A stretch of DNA of 64,000 nt from Methylocystis rosea (lineage in GTDB: Bacteria > Pseudomonadota > Alphaproteobacteria > Rhizobiales > Beijerinckiaceae), in NCBI RefSeq assembly GCF_003855495.1, contig NZ_CP034086.1:1-64000 (forward strand), read 5' to 3'. This document shows, piece after piece, positions 28,867 through 37,583 of this stretch (position 1 is its first letter; each line of letters starts with the position of its first letter). The position numbers were made by a program, and so were the translations under genes. The notes below the pieces were generated by a model. The model saw only the letters and a program-made list of their open reading frames with translations. It was not told the origin of the DNA and did no database searches.

Positions 28867-31059
28867 ATGCACGATGCTGCGGCGGATGAAACCGCGCCGA
28901 CCGAAGAAAGGCCCCATGAAGAGCCGGCGGGGCGCCTTGAAGACTCCGGGTTGCAGGGCCTTTGCGGGATCGCCGCCTACTATCGCATTGTCGCTAGCCC
29001 TGATCAGATCCGGCGGGAACTCGCGCTTCACGGAACGAGCGTCAGTTGCGAAGACCTCGTGCGAGCCGCCGTTCTTATCGGGCTCAAAGCGCGCTTAATT
29101 CGTCCCATACATAAGCAAAGGCTTGCCGCTCTCCCTTCGCCTGCGATCGTTCGAACGCGAATTGGCCGATTCGAAATCTTTGGCGGCAAAATGCCTTCTG
29201 GCGATTATCGCCTCGTCGATCCGATCACGCGCGCGGATCGTAGCCTTCCCCTAGATCAAATCCATGAGGTGATCGACGCGGTAATTCTTGTTTCTCGTAG
29301 ACTTGGCGGCGCAGGCGTCGAGCCCAAACATTTTAGTCTTCGCTGGTTTCTACCTTCGATTTGGCGCTATCGTCGGCCGTTGCTTCACGTCCTCGTCGCA
29401 TCGTTCTTTGTGCAAATCTTTGCCCTGGTGACGCCGCTTTTCTTCCAGGTCGTTATCGACAAAGTCCTCAGCCACAGGGGCTACGATACGCTCTTCGTTA
29501 TGATCGGCGGACTGGCGGTTATCGGCGCTTTCGACGTTGTGCTTCAGTATTTGCGCACATACGCGCTGTCGCATACGACCAATCGGATTGACGTTGAACT
29601 CGGACGCCGCCTGTTTTTTCATCTCTTCCATCTGCCGATGGCGTATTTCGAGACGCGATCCGCAGGGCAGACAGTCGCGCGCGTAAGAGAGCTCGAGACG
29701 ATCCGTTCTTTTTTGACGGGTCAGGGGCTGTTTTCGCTTTTGGACATCTTTTTCACGATCGTCTTTCTTGCGGTTCTGTGGGCCTACTCCTGGAAACTAA
29801 CGCTGATCGTCATCGCCTCGATACCGCTTTACCTTATCGTAGCGGCGTTCATTCGTCCGATCCTCCAAGAAATGATCAAGGAGAAGTTCAATCGCGGCGC
29901 CGAGAGCCAGCAGATGTTGGTGGAAGCGGTCGTTGGCGTGCAGACGATCAAGTCGACTGCTGTCGAGCCCTCGATGCAAACGCAATGGGAAGAAAAACTC
30001 GCTTCTTATGTATCGAAATCATTCGATACTGGATTGCTGGGCGCGGGGGGCCAGTCCGCGATTCAATATATCAGCAAACTCACAAACGCGCTGCTGCTGC
30101 TCTTCGGTGCAAAAGCGGTCATCGACGGCGAGCTATCGGTGGGGGAATTCGTTGCGTTTAACATGATTTCCGCTCAAGTCGCGCAACCAATTTTGCGGCT
30201 CTCGCAAATCTGGCAAGATTTCCAGCAAGTGCAGATCTCTATCGATCGTCTGGGCGATATCCTGAATGCTCCGATGGAGCCATTAAATCTCGCACATGGG
30301 AATTTGCCGCCTGCTAAAGGCGAGATCGAGTTTCGGAACGTCACGTTCCGTTATCGGCCTGGTTCGCCTGAAATATTGAAAAATATCTCGTTCAAGATAA
30401 AGCCGGGAGAAGTCATCGGAGTAGTCGGACGCTCCGGATCAGGCAAGTCAACCCTCGCAAAATTGGTTCAGCGCTTTTATGCGCCTGAAGAGGGGCAAAT
30501 CCTTGTCGACGGCGCTGACATTATGCAGGTCAATCCGGCGTGGCTTCGCTCGCAGATTGGCGTCGTGCTCCAAGAGAACCTGCTCTTCAACCGCAGCCTT
30601 CACGATAATATCGCGCTCGCCAATCCTGCGATGTCTCGGGCGCAAGTCGTGGCCGCGGCAAGAATGTCCGGAGCTGATGAGTTCATCAGTCGGCTAGCCA
30701 ATGGCTACGACACCATGGTGGAGGAACGGGGCAGCAATCTTTCTGGGGGACAGCGACAGAGAATCGCCATTGCTCGCGCGCTTGCAATCAATCCTCGGAT
30801 TCTCATTTTCGATGAAGCGACCAGCGCCCTGGACTACGAAAGCGAACGCATCATTCAGAAAAACATGTTCGAGATCGTCAAGAGCCGCACCGTTATCATC
30901 ATCGCTCATCGTCTGCAGGCGGTCCGGAGATGCGACAGAATCATTAGTCTCAGCGAAGGGCGCATTCAAGAGATGGGCGCGCACGATGAACTCATCCGCA
31001 ATCCGAACGGTCTCTATGCTCACCTTTGGTCTCTTCAGAACGATTTGGAAGCCGTTTGA
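28867..31059 (+). CDS. Type I secretion ABC transporter with C39-like domain
   Basis: A 730-residue HlyB/PCAT-type exporter. Residues 28-145 form a C39-like domain (GLQGLCGIAAYYRI, later GDYRLVDPITRADR). The cysteine of the peptidase site is kept but the usual histidine before the VDP block is not, so it is probably a substrate-docking and not a cleaving domain. About six membrane segments follow (residues 165-440). The ATPase has Walker A GRSGSGKST (about 521), signature LSGGQRQRIAIARAL (about 625), Walker B ILIFDEATSALD and an H-loop IIAHRL. It should energise export of the giant protein. Its stop overlaps the adaptor start (TGATG). Confidence 0.93.
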   Translation: MHDAAADETAPTEERPHEEPAGRLEDSGLQGLCGIAAYYRIVASPDQIRRELALHGTSVSCEDLVRAAVLIGLKARLIRPIHKQRLAALPSPAIVRTRIGRFEIFGGKMPSGDYRLVDPITRADRSLPLDQIHEVIDAVILVSRRLGGAGVEPKHFSLRWFLPSIWRYRRPLLHVLVASFFVQIFALVTPLFFQVVIDKVLSHRGYDTLFVMIGGLAVIGAFDVVLQYLRTYALSHTTNRIDVELGRRLFFHLFHLPMAYFETRSAGQTVARVRELETIRSFLTGQGLFSLLDIFFTIVFLAVLWAYSWKLTLIVIASIPLYLIVAAFIRPILQEMIKEKFNRGAESQQMLVEAVVGVQTIKSTAVEPSMQTQWEEKLASYVSKSFDTGLLGAGGQSAIQYISKLTNALLLLFGAKAVIDGELSVGEFVAFNMISAQVAQPILRLSQIWQDFQQVQISIDRLGDILNAPMEPLNLAHGNLPPAKGEIEFRNVTFRYRPGSPEILKNISFKIKPGEVIGVVGRSGSGKSTLAKLVQRFYAPEEGQILVDGADIMQVNPAWLRSQIGVVLQENLLFNRSLHDNIALANPAMSRAQVVAAARMSGADEFISRLANGYDTMVEERGSNLSGGQRQRIAIARALAINPRILIFDEATSALDYESERIIQKNMFEIVKSRTVIIIAHRLQAVRRCDRIISLSEGRIQEMGAHDELIRNPNGLYAHLWSLQNDLEAV

Positions 31060-32552
31060 TGCGGCTAAAGAGGAAGATCAATCTCGCGAAGCCAAGCGCT
31101 GACGGATTGCCTCGTCTTCGCGCTGCGGCGGAACAGCTTGCGCTCGTGAAGTGGGCGCGCTCGGATGGCGAGTTCCTTCCTGCGGCCATCTCGATTATGG
31201 AAACCCCGCCCTCTCCGATACATATCGGTCTGCTCTGGGCAATCTGTTTGCTGTTGAGCGTCGCGCTGACATGGATGTATTTCGGTCATATCGACATCAT
31301 CGCAATTGCGCAGGGGAAAATTCAGCCGGCCGGCCGCGTAAAAACGATCCAACCGCTTGAGACCGGCCGCGTGGTCGCGATCCATGTCGAGAACGGGCGG
31401 CATGTTGCTGCCGGAGAGGTCTTGGTGGAGCTCGATCCGGCGGAAGCTGCTGCGGACGAAAGGGGTTCCTCGATCGTCTACCTGGCCTATGTCGCGGAGA
31501 AAGTGCGCCGGAAGGCCTCCTTGAACGCGATCGCCAATAATTCTTACGACAAGGAAATAGCGGTTGATTGGCCGAAGGAGATTCCAGACCAGCTCAAGGA
31601 ACGGGAAGGTCGTATTCTCAGAGGGGATTTAAGACAGCTTCTGAGTTCACTTAAGAGCATTGATGCGCAGCTTGATCAAAAGGAAGAGGAACAGAAGCGC
31701 CTCAAAAATACGATCGCGAGTCAGGAATCACTGCTCGCGACTCTCAAAGAGCGCGTCCTTATGAGAAAGGGACTGCTCGCCCGCGGATCGACGCCTAGGG
31801 CGGCAGTCATCGATTCGATCGAGGCGCTGCAGGTCCAGCAAACCAATCTTGCGACCCAACAGGGGCAGCTCACCGAAGCTCAGGCCGCGAGCCGCGTGCT
31901 GCGGCAAGAGCGAACAAAGCAAGTGGATGCATTTGTCGCCGAGAACGAACAAAAATTGGGCGAAGCAGAGCGCCAGATCGATGATTTCGAGCAGAGACAT
32001 AACAAGGCGCATGAGAAAACCGAACATATGACGATCAGGAGTCCGATCGCTGGAACGGTGTTCGGTCTATCGGTTACTACAAAAAACCAGGTTCTGACGA
32101 CGGGCGAAGAACTCATGCGAATCGTTCCCGATGACGCTGATCTTGAGATTGAATGCTATATTCAGAATAAGGACATAGGATTTATAAAGAAGAATCAGCC
32201 CGCCATTGTGAAGATCGAATCATTTCCATTCACGCGCTATGGCTCGCTTGACGCGACGGTGACGCGTGTTGCGCATGACGCGATACCCGAGCCTGACGCT
32301 CAAGCGCTCGAAGGCAATCCGACAAAGCCCGCCAAAAATAGTTATTTCGGCGGCGCGCAACGCACTCAAAATCTCGTCTTTCCGGTGACCCTCCGCTCGG
32401 AGCGTTCGACGATGAATATCGATGGCGTCGATGTTCCGTTGTCTCCCGGCATGGGCGTTACCGTAGAGATAAAGACCGGGCGGCGCCGCATTCTCGAATA
32501 TCTGTTTTCTCCACTGCTCGAAGTCGCGTCACGCGCGATGAAGGAAAGGTAA
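31059..32552 (+). CDS. HlyD-type membrane fusion (adaptor) protein
   Basis: A 497-residue periplasmic adaptor, taking the ATG that overlaps the transporter stop. One membrane segment lies near residues 55-76 (HIGLLWAICLLLSVALTWMY). A lipoyl-like half motif follows (GKIQPAGRVKTIQPLETGRV), then a long coiled-coil hairpin (about 130-330), then the returning lipoyl and barrel region (RSPIAGTVFGLSVTT, SPGMGVTVEIKTGRRRILEY), which is the HlyD C-terminal signature. It bridges the ABC transporter and the TolC-like channel. An ATG at 31026 also exists inside the upstream gene. Confidence 0.93.
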   Translation: MRLKRKINLAKPSADGLPRLRAAAEQLALVKWARSDGEFLPAAISIMETPPSPIHIGLLWAICLLLSVALTWMYFGHIDIIAIAQGKIQPAGRVKTIQPLETGRVVAIHVENGRHVAAGEVLVELDPAEAAADERGSSIVYLAYVAEKVRRKASLNAIANNSYDKEIAVDWPKEIPDQLKEREGRILRGDLRQLLSSLKSIDAQLDQKEEEQKRLKNTIASQESLLATLKERVLMRKGLLARGSTPRAAVIDSIEALQVQQTNLATQQGQLTEAQAASRVLRQERTKQVDAFVAENEQKLGEAERQIDDFEQRHNKAHEKTEHMTIRSPIAGTVFGLSVTTKNQVLTTGEELMRIVPDDADLEIECYIQNKDIGFIKKNQPAIVKIESFPFTRYGSLDATVTRVAHDAIPEPDAQALEGNPTKPAKNSYFGGAQRTQNLVFPVTLRSERSTMNIDGVDVPLSPGMGVTVEIKTGRRRILEYLFSPLLEVASRAMKER

Positions 32553-32562
32553 TTTTAGCTCG

Positions 32563-34044
32563 ATGTGCAGGCTTGGAAAAACGCCGATGTGCGCGCGCGT
32601 GCTGCGCGATCAGTCGTGCCGGCGAAATGTTCTTCTAGCCTGCATTGTGTGCTGTGTATATTTTGCGGCGGCGCACGCGAGTGGAGACACGATAAACGGC
32701 GCGTTGGAGAAGGTTTACACGACAAACCCCGAAATCGACGAACAGCGAGCGAACGTTCGCGTCCATGATGAAGAGGTCTCAAAGGCCTATTCCTATGCGC
32801 GACCGAAAGCGAGCATATCCGCAACGGGCGGGCCGCAAAGAACGCTGATCCGCGCTCCGGCCGGTATTGATCAGTTCAGCAGCAGAAAATACCAGAGCGA
32901 CAAATATTCGGGCAAGCCGCTCAATGCGACCTTCGCGTTTCAGCTGCCTGTGTTGGATGGGGGCAAAACGAGAGCGAGCGTAGGTCAAGCGGAAGCCAGC
33001 GTATCAGCTTCGAGGGCAGTTCTTCGTGATGCGGAACAGCAGGCGCTCTTGAAGGGGGCTACGGCATATATGAATGTGCTGCGCGATGCAGCTGTGGTTC
33101 GTCTCAAGAAGAATAACATCAGCGTTCTTCGCGAGCAGTTACGGGTAACAGTGGATCGCTTCGAATTCGGCGAAGTGACTCGCACAGACGTGGCACAAGC
33201 CGAAGCCGCGCTCGCCCAATCCCAAGCCGATCTGGCGGCGGCATTCGGCGCGCTCGAAAATAGCGCCTCGGTCTATCATCAAACGATTGGCGTCGAGCCA
33301 GAGCTGCTGCAACCGGCGCCGTCCCTTGAAGCGCTTCTTCCCGCGAGCCGGGAAGACGCAATTGCGATCGCTCTTGCCGATCACCCTTCCATCGTCGCCG
33401 CAGTTCACCAGATTAATGCTGGAGAATCTGCCGTGAGAATCGCGGAAAGCGCGATCCTGCCGACGGCTTCTGTCGGAGCTCAAGTCATCCAACAATTCGA
33501 TTCATATTTTGGCTATCCAAAAACCCGGCAGTTTGGCGCACAGGTGTTCGGTCAATTGAACGTGCCTCTCTATCAAGGCGGCGGCGAGTACTCTGCGATA
33601 CGGCAGGCGAAAGAGCAGCTCGGTCAGGCAAGAATTCATGCTGACGTCGTCAAGAATTCTGTCAGAGCGGCGGTTATTCAGGGCTTCAGTCAGTTCACGA
33701 CAGCGAAGGCCGCCGTTTCATTCAACATGAAAGCCGTCAAAGCCGCTGAGGTGGCGCTGCGCGGGGTCAGAGACGAAGCCGCTTTCGGACAACGCACCAC
33801 GCTCGACGTGCTGAATGCGCAACAAGCGCTGCTTACTGCTCGCGTGAATCTTGTGACCGCGCAACGAGACAGGGTTGTGGGCTCCTATGCAGCGCTTGCG
33901 GCGATCGGGCGGCTCTCATACGCGACCCTCGACCTGGATGTCATGCCTTACGATCCATCGGTGCATTTGGAACAAATTCAACATAAGTGGATTGGCGTTT
34001 CTGTTCCCGAGGAGCAATCAATAATAGAGAGCTTGCTCCCTTAA
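32563..34044 (+). CDS. TolC-family outer membrane secretion channel
   Basis: A 493-residue protein with an N-terminal hydrophobic signal (NVLLACIVCCVYFAAAHASG). It then has the two-fold TolC repeat: ALEKVYTTNPEIDEQRANVR, FQLPVLDGG, EFGEVTRTDVAQAEAALAQ, the second half VPLYQGGGEYSAIRQAKEQL, and FGQRTTLDVLNAQQALL. It completes the type I channel with the two genes before it, ten bases behind the adaptor. ATG at codon 9 is an equally good start for signal-peptide length. No terminator is obvious after the stop. Confidence 0.93.
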   Translation: MCRLGKTPMCARVLRDQSCRRNVLLACIVCCVYFAAAHASGDTINGALEKVYTTNPEIDEQRANVRVHDEEVSKAYSYARPKASISATGGPQRTLIRAPAGIDQFSSRKYQSDKYSGKPLNATFAFQLPVLDGGKTRASVGQAEASVSASRAVLRDAEQQALLKGATAYMNVLRDAAVVRLKKNNISVLREQLRVTVDRFEFGEVTRTDVAQAEAALAQSQADLAAAFGALENSASVYHQTIGVEPELLQPAPSLEALLPASREDAIAIALADHPSIVAAVHQINAGESAVRIAESAILPTASVGAQVIQQFDSYFGYPKTRQFGAQVFGQLNVPLYQGGGEYSAIRQAKEQLGQARIHADVVKNSVRAAVIQGFSQFTTAKAAVSFNMKAVKAAEVALRGVRDEAAFGQRTTLDVLNAQQALLTARVNLVTAQRDRVVGSYAALAAIGRLSYATLDLDVMPYDPSVHLEQIQHKWIGVSVPEEQSIIESLLP

Positions 34045-34344
34045 GAGCTTGGATATCTCATTTTACCGATGCAGTGGACCGAAGTCCGCGTCGCCCATCG
34101 AAACGTGCAAACTAATGGCGTAAATCCGCTTGCCCATCACAGGACGAAAGGTGCGTCGTTGCGCGCGTGTGGGCGGGCCACTGGTCGCGCGGAAAAAGCC
34201 CGCGCGGGTCCCGCACGCATACCCTGATCCCATGCCGATCGGCGTAGGCGAGCTCCGCCAAAAAGGCTTTGGCCGGGAGCAGAGGAGTGCTGAACTCATC
34301 TGGCCCGATTCGGCGGCTGGTCTTGGGATGCTAGATGTCGAGGG

Positions 34345-34512
34345 CGGGTCGAGAGGTTCGAGGCCGAAGTCGTCGAGGATCAGGAGATCGGCGCGACCGA
34401 GGGATTTGATGAAGCGCGGAGGGCGGCCGTCGCCGCAGGCGAGGGCGAACTCTTCGCAGAGCTTGGTCCTGATTGAACCAAGGAATCGTCCGCGTTGCGT
34501 TGCCGCAGCCAA
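34345..34512 (-). pseudogene. IS21-type istB helper ATPase remnant
   Basis: The minus strand reads KLCEEFALACGDGRPPRFIK and then ADLLILDDFGLEPLD, the Walker B region of IstB, the ATPase of IS21 elements. The remainder of the frame (to 34063) is not IstB-like, and no istA is nearby, so only a fragment survives. The rest of 34045-34536 has no recognisable gene. The fragment abuts the end of the small gene behind the P450. Confidence 0.7.
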
Positions 34513-34536
34513 TTGAACACCAAGGTTTCTCCGATC

Positions 34537-34806
34537 TCAAATCCTGCCCACGCATGCCTGAGCGCCGCCGTGCTCCACTGGAGCGGGAGCGAACTGTGCA
34601 TCAGCGGAGCAGTCCTCCAAAATGCTAAGCTCCACTCGGTCTTTAAGCAAAGGCTCCTCATCGTCGACTGCGCGCACCAGCTCAAGCATTATGTCTGCGA
34701 TGCCAACAGAGACTCGTGGGCTCATTTCCCAGATAAAGTTCTTCGCCAAGTCAAGCAGCTGCAGGATGTTTAGCCGGGCGGGCGCAGGGGCACTCTTGTC
34801 CGTCAC
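34537..34806 (-). CDS. Small hypothetical protein behind the P450
   Basis: An 89-residue frame that starts at GTG 34806 with GGAG seven bases upstream and overlaps the P450 3' end by 56 bases. Its sequence (LNILQLLDLAKNFIWEMSPR, IADIMLELVRAVDDEEPLL) is acidic, helical and protein-like, but I do not recognise a family. The last 30 residues may be altered by the adjacent IS21 remnant. If real it is the third gene of the luxI-P450 unit. Confidence 0.45.
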   Translation of the reverse strand: MTDKSAPAPARLNILQLLDLAKNFIWEMSPRVSVGIADIMLELVRAVDDEEPLLKDRVELSILEDCSADAQFAPAPVEHGGAQACVGRI

Positions 34807-36112
34807 TTTGCATCTCCGAGGATGGGAGGTCTGATCGGGTGGATGGTTGGCGAGGTTTCAGAGCGATCCGGATTTCTGGTGGAACGATCGTGACGCGTGG
34901 GATTGGCGTGGGCGCCGGCACCTCGCTTGTGATCGTCATCTCGAATGCCGCGGCGAATTCCAGCGCGAGCAATTGGAGCTCCAGCATCGCGACGCCCATG
35001 CCTACGCACACCCGCGGTCCAACCCCGAATGGAGTCCACGCGGGATTTCTCAGATGGTCCCGATCGAGCCTAAAAGTTTCGGGTTCGGTCCAGAACCGAG
35101 GATCCCGATGCATGTGCCAAGGGCTGACGAGGAGCGACGTGCCTGCAGGCAGGCGTTGTCCGGCGATCGTCACAGGCTTCTTGACCTCTCGCGAGAGCCA
35201 GTAAGCAGGCGGATAAAGCCGGAGGACTTCGCGCGCGGCGGCCGTAGCGATTGGCGTTCTTGCCAGCAGCTGGGGATTGATTTCGCCGCTTTCGTCAGAA
35301 ATCGAGGCGGCCTCGTGGGCGATCGCATCGCGGAGCGCGGGATCGATAGAGAGAAAATAGAGAAGCCACGCCATCGCGGTTCCGCTGGTATGGTGGCCCG
35401 CGAGGAACAGAAGCAGGATTTCGTCGTTCAGTTCTTTTTCGGAGAGCTGCAACTCTTCGAGCGCTCGAATGAGCGAGTCTTTTTTTGCATTGCGTCGCGC
35501 GCGCTCGACCACGAAGTGCATCATGGACGTGCCTTCCGCGAGCTTGCGTTTTTTGCGCGCTCGTACCCAAGGCAGGTCCGGAAGAATTTGAAAGATGCCG
35601 GCCGCGAGGTCGTCTTCGATCAAGTTCACCGCTTCCACCATCAGGGCTTCGTCGCCCGGGGCCAGCGCGTCGGGACCAAAAAGCAAGAGACTAATAATGC
35701 GTAGGGCGAGCGGCGCCGTCGCCCGATGCGCATCGAAATCCGGCTCGGTCGCAAGCGCTGCGGCGTAGCGACGTAGGAGAGCGGAAATGCTGGGCGCAAT
35801 GTTCGTCGCGAGGCCGCGCGCCAACTGTGCGTGCATCGCGGCGCGACGCTCCCTGTGCCGCGGTCCGCTGAGCGTGAACGAACTATCGCCCATAATCTCG
35901 CGTAGCTTGTAGATCAGCCTGCCCTTGTCGATCTCCTCTTCGGGCGCCGAAAATATCGGCTTCGTCAGCTCGGGGTCGGTCACGAGGTAGACCGGGGCAA
36001 AGCCCATATTCAGACGACGCAAAGGCTCGCGCGACGTGCGGCCCATCTCAGTAAAGAAAGCGAGCGTGTCACGCCGAAAGCGCGATATGTCCGAGAACCA
36101 ATGTCTCATCGA
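34751..36112 (-). CDS. Cytochrome P450
   Basis: A 453-residue P450 from ATG 36112, which has GTGGAG seven bases upstream. It shows the I-helix oxygen motif LAGHHTSGTAMAW, the ExxR of helix K (EVLRLYPPAYWLSRE), the PERF-like RLDRDHLRNPAW, and the heme loop FGVGPRVCVGMG with the cysteine ligand near residue 366. No membrane anchor is seen, so it is a soluble bacterial class enzyme needing ferredoxin partners, none of which is nearby. Its start lies 44 bases inside the LuxI gene, so it is translationally coupled to signal synthesis. The substrate is unknown; a fatty or acyl compound linked to the signal is one option. Confidence 0.9.
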   Translation of the reverse strand, partial: SMRHWFSDISRFRRDTLAFFTEMGRTSREPLRRLNMGFAPVYLVTDPELTKPIFSAPEEEIDKGRLIYKLREIMGDSSFTLSGPRHRERRAAMHAQLARGLATNIAPSISALLRRYAAALATEPDFDAHRATAPLALRIISLLLFGPDALAPGDEALMVEAVNLIEDDLAAGIFQILPDLPWVRARKKRKLAEGTSMMHFVVERARRNAKKDSLIRALEELQLSEKELNDEILLLFLAGHHTSGTAMAWLLYFLSIDPALRDAIAHEAASISDESGEINPQLLARTPIATAAAREVLRLYPPAYWLSREVKKPVTIAGQRLPAGTSLLVSPWHMHRDPRFWTEPETFRLDRDHLRNPAWTPFGVGPRVCVGMGVAMLELQLLALEFAAAFEMTITSEVPAPTPIPRVTIVPPEIRIALKPRQPSTRSDLPSSEMQSDGQECPCARPAKHPAAA

Positions 36113-36722
36113 TAATCTCCACGTTCTGAAGCCTTTGAGTGAGTTTTTCCAAAAGTGCAGCTGGCTGTGAGGCGATGGGAATTTCCCCGAGGACGGCAAA
36201 AATGGGTTTTTGAAAGCGATCTGTTCCGACTTGTTTCGACTCGCCGTAGCGCCGCGTCACGATGCCCAGCCGCCTCATCAGTCGCTCATGCTGCATGTCA
36301 GCAACGGCGATCAGGCATCGTGCCGAACGCGTCTGCGCAAACGCTATGAGCAGCGCGTAGAGTTGAACGCCAGCGTCCGAGCGATTTGGCGCCGCCGCAA
36401 ACCGAGAGATCTCCCAAGCGTCACTGGCCTTGGGCAAAGGCTGATTGTCGGAGAGATGCGAAAACACCTCTGCGCTCAGGTAAGGTCGATCGCACCGCTG
36501 TGCTCGAAATGAGCCGATCAAATGTTTGTCTTGCCATAGGCCGCACAATATTGCGCCACATGCGTCATAGTCGTCCCTCTCTTCCTCACCGTTTACCCGC
36601 AATTTCCAGCCTTTGTTTTCAACGAAAATTCTTTTGCGAAATCGCCGAATTTCGGCTGCGCGCGCGTCAGATGCTTGATCCTCGAAGAAGATAGCTGTGC
36701 TATTGTCCGAAACATTCGCCAT
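36069..36722 (-). CDS. LuxI-family acyl-homoserine lactone synthase
   Basis: A 217-residue autoinducer synthase. The invariant residues are present: RRFRKRIFVENKGW (R and W), a DDYD block, GSFRAQR and EISRFA. These enzymes join S-adenosylmethionine with an acyl carrier protein or acyl-CoA to make a diffusible signal. It is divergent from a LuxR gene and overlaps the P450 gene downstream. The ATG at 36722 is part of a large dyad symmetry (36717-36756) that could bind LuxR or hide the start in an RNA hairpin. Acyl chain type cannot be read. Confidence 0.9.
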   Translation of the reverse strand: MANVSDNSTAIFFEDQASDARAAEIRRFRKRIFVENKGWKLRVNGEEERDDYDACGAILCGLWQDKHLIGSFRAQRCDRPYLSAEVFSHLSDNQPLPKASDAWEISRFAAAPNRSDAGVQLYALLIAFAQTRSARCLIAVADMQHERLMRRLGIVTRRYGESKQVGTDRFQKPIFAVLGEIPIASQPAALLEKLTQRLQNVEIIDETLVLGHIALSA

Positions 36723-36756
36723 CGCCAGCCCCCCAGCTGCTGGGCTGACGATGGCG
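36717..36756. promoter_or_regulatory. 40-bp interrupted palindrome at the luxI start (lux-box-like or RNA hairpin)
   Basis: A perfect outer pair (CGCCATCG at 36717-36724, CGATGGCG at 36749-36756) encloses a 20-bp dyad AGCCCCCCAGCTGCTGGGCT (36727-36746) that matches its own complement at 16 of 20 positions. Twenty-bp dyads between divergent luxI and luxR are the usual LuxR binding sites. Here the outer arm contains the luxI ATG, and the ribosome site (GGGGGG on the minus strand) lies inside, so the transcript could also fold over its own start. Confidence 0.55.
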
Positions 36757-36800
36757 CAGATCGAGCTTCAGTCCCCATTCTCAAAAATGGGTAGTTTTAA

Positions 36801-37583
36801 ATGGCGACGTCCCTCGACGAGGCAATTGCGAAAATAGAGGCTGCATCAACCGTCGAAGAACTCACCGCTGTTCTTCAATGGGTTGCCGAAGACTGCGGAT
36901 TTGCGTCCTATGCCTTTGTCGACATTTCTCTGGCAGGCGATCAGGCGCCCCTCGTCGTGACTACGAACCGGCGGGATTGGGACCAGACATACCGTCAGGA
37001 GAACTTCATCGAAGTGGACCCTGCGATTGGCGTGGCGCGTCGGTCGAATATTCCTTTCAGTTGGTCTTCGTTGCCGCTGCCGGAGCGCAAGGGGCGACGC
37101 ATTCCTGGCCCGCTCAAAACCCTTTTCGCCGCCAAGGATCACGGATTCGCAGAGGGAGTCGTCATTCCCTTCCATTACGTCGACCATCTTGGCAGGCCCT
37201 ATTCCAGCGTGTGCACGTTCTTTTGGACCGATCCGCTGAGCGGCTTTGTCAACAGCTTCAGGGTCAACAAAAACTGGCTGCATTTGGTCCTGATCTATTG
37301 GGCTCAGCGGACGATCGATCTCGTCGCGAAAACCCAGCAGTTGCCTCATCGTTTTCTCGACAGCGAAGGCCAGCCTTTGGCGGCGGTTTCCCTCACCGAT
37401 CGTGAGCGGGATGTCCTCTCCTGGGCGGCGCGGGGAAAAACTGCGTCAGAGACAGCGGACATCATCAATGTCGCCGAAAGCACCGTCGTCGTTCATTTGA
37501 AGCATGCGATGGCCAAATTAGGAGCCGCGACCAAGACGGAGGCTTGCGTGCGGGCGATTTACCTTGGTCTGATCAATGTGTGA
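36801..37583 (+). CDS. LuxR-family quorum-sensing regulator
   Basis: A 260-residue protein. The N-terminal autoinducer-binding domain (about 15-165) includes the signal-pocket residues in NRRDWDQTY and DPAIGVARR, and FSWSSL. The C-terminal LuxR helix-turn-helix (about 195-255) reads LTDRERDVLSWAARGKTASE and ESTVVVHLKHAMAKLGA. It should bind the lactone made by the divergent LuxI and act on the palindrome between them. The end overlaps a small leftward gene by 25 bases. Confidence 0.93.
   Translation: MATSLDEAIAKIEAASTVEELTAVLQWVAEDCGFASYAFVDISLAGDQAPLVVTTNRRDWDQTYRQENFIEVDPAIGVARRSNIPFSWSSLPLPERKGRRIPGPLKTLFAAKDHGFAEGVVIPFHYVDHLGRPYSSVCTFFWTDPLSGFVNSFRVNKNWLHLVLIYWAQRTIDLVAKTQQLPHRFLDSEGQPLAAVSLTDRERDVLSWAARGKTASETADIINVAESTVVVHLKHAMAKLGAATKTEACVRAIYLGLINV

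Noticed and set aside
28693..29031. Minus-strand 112-codon gene overlapping the exporter start
   Set aside because: Protein-like tail (LEVEKVLRNIHAAWRWPI) but half of it is antisense to the ABC transporter, and no ribosome site or family is seen.
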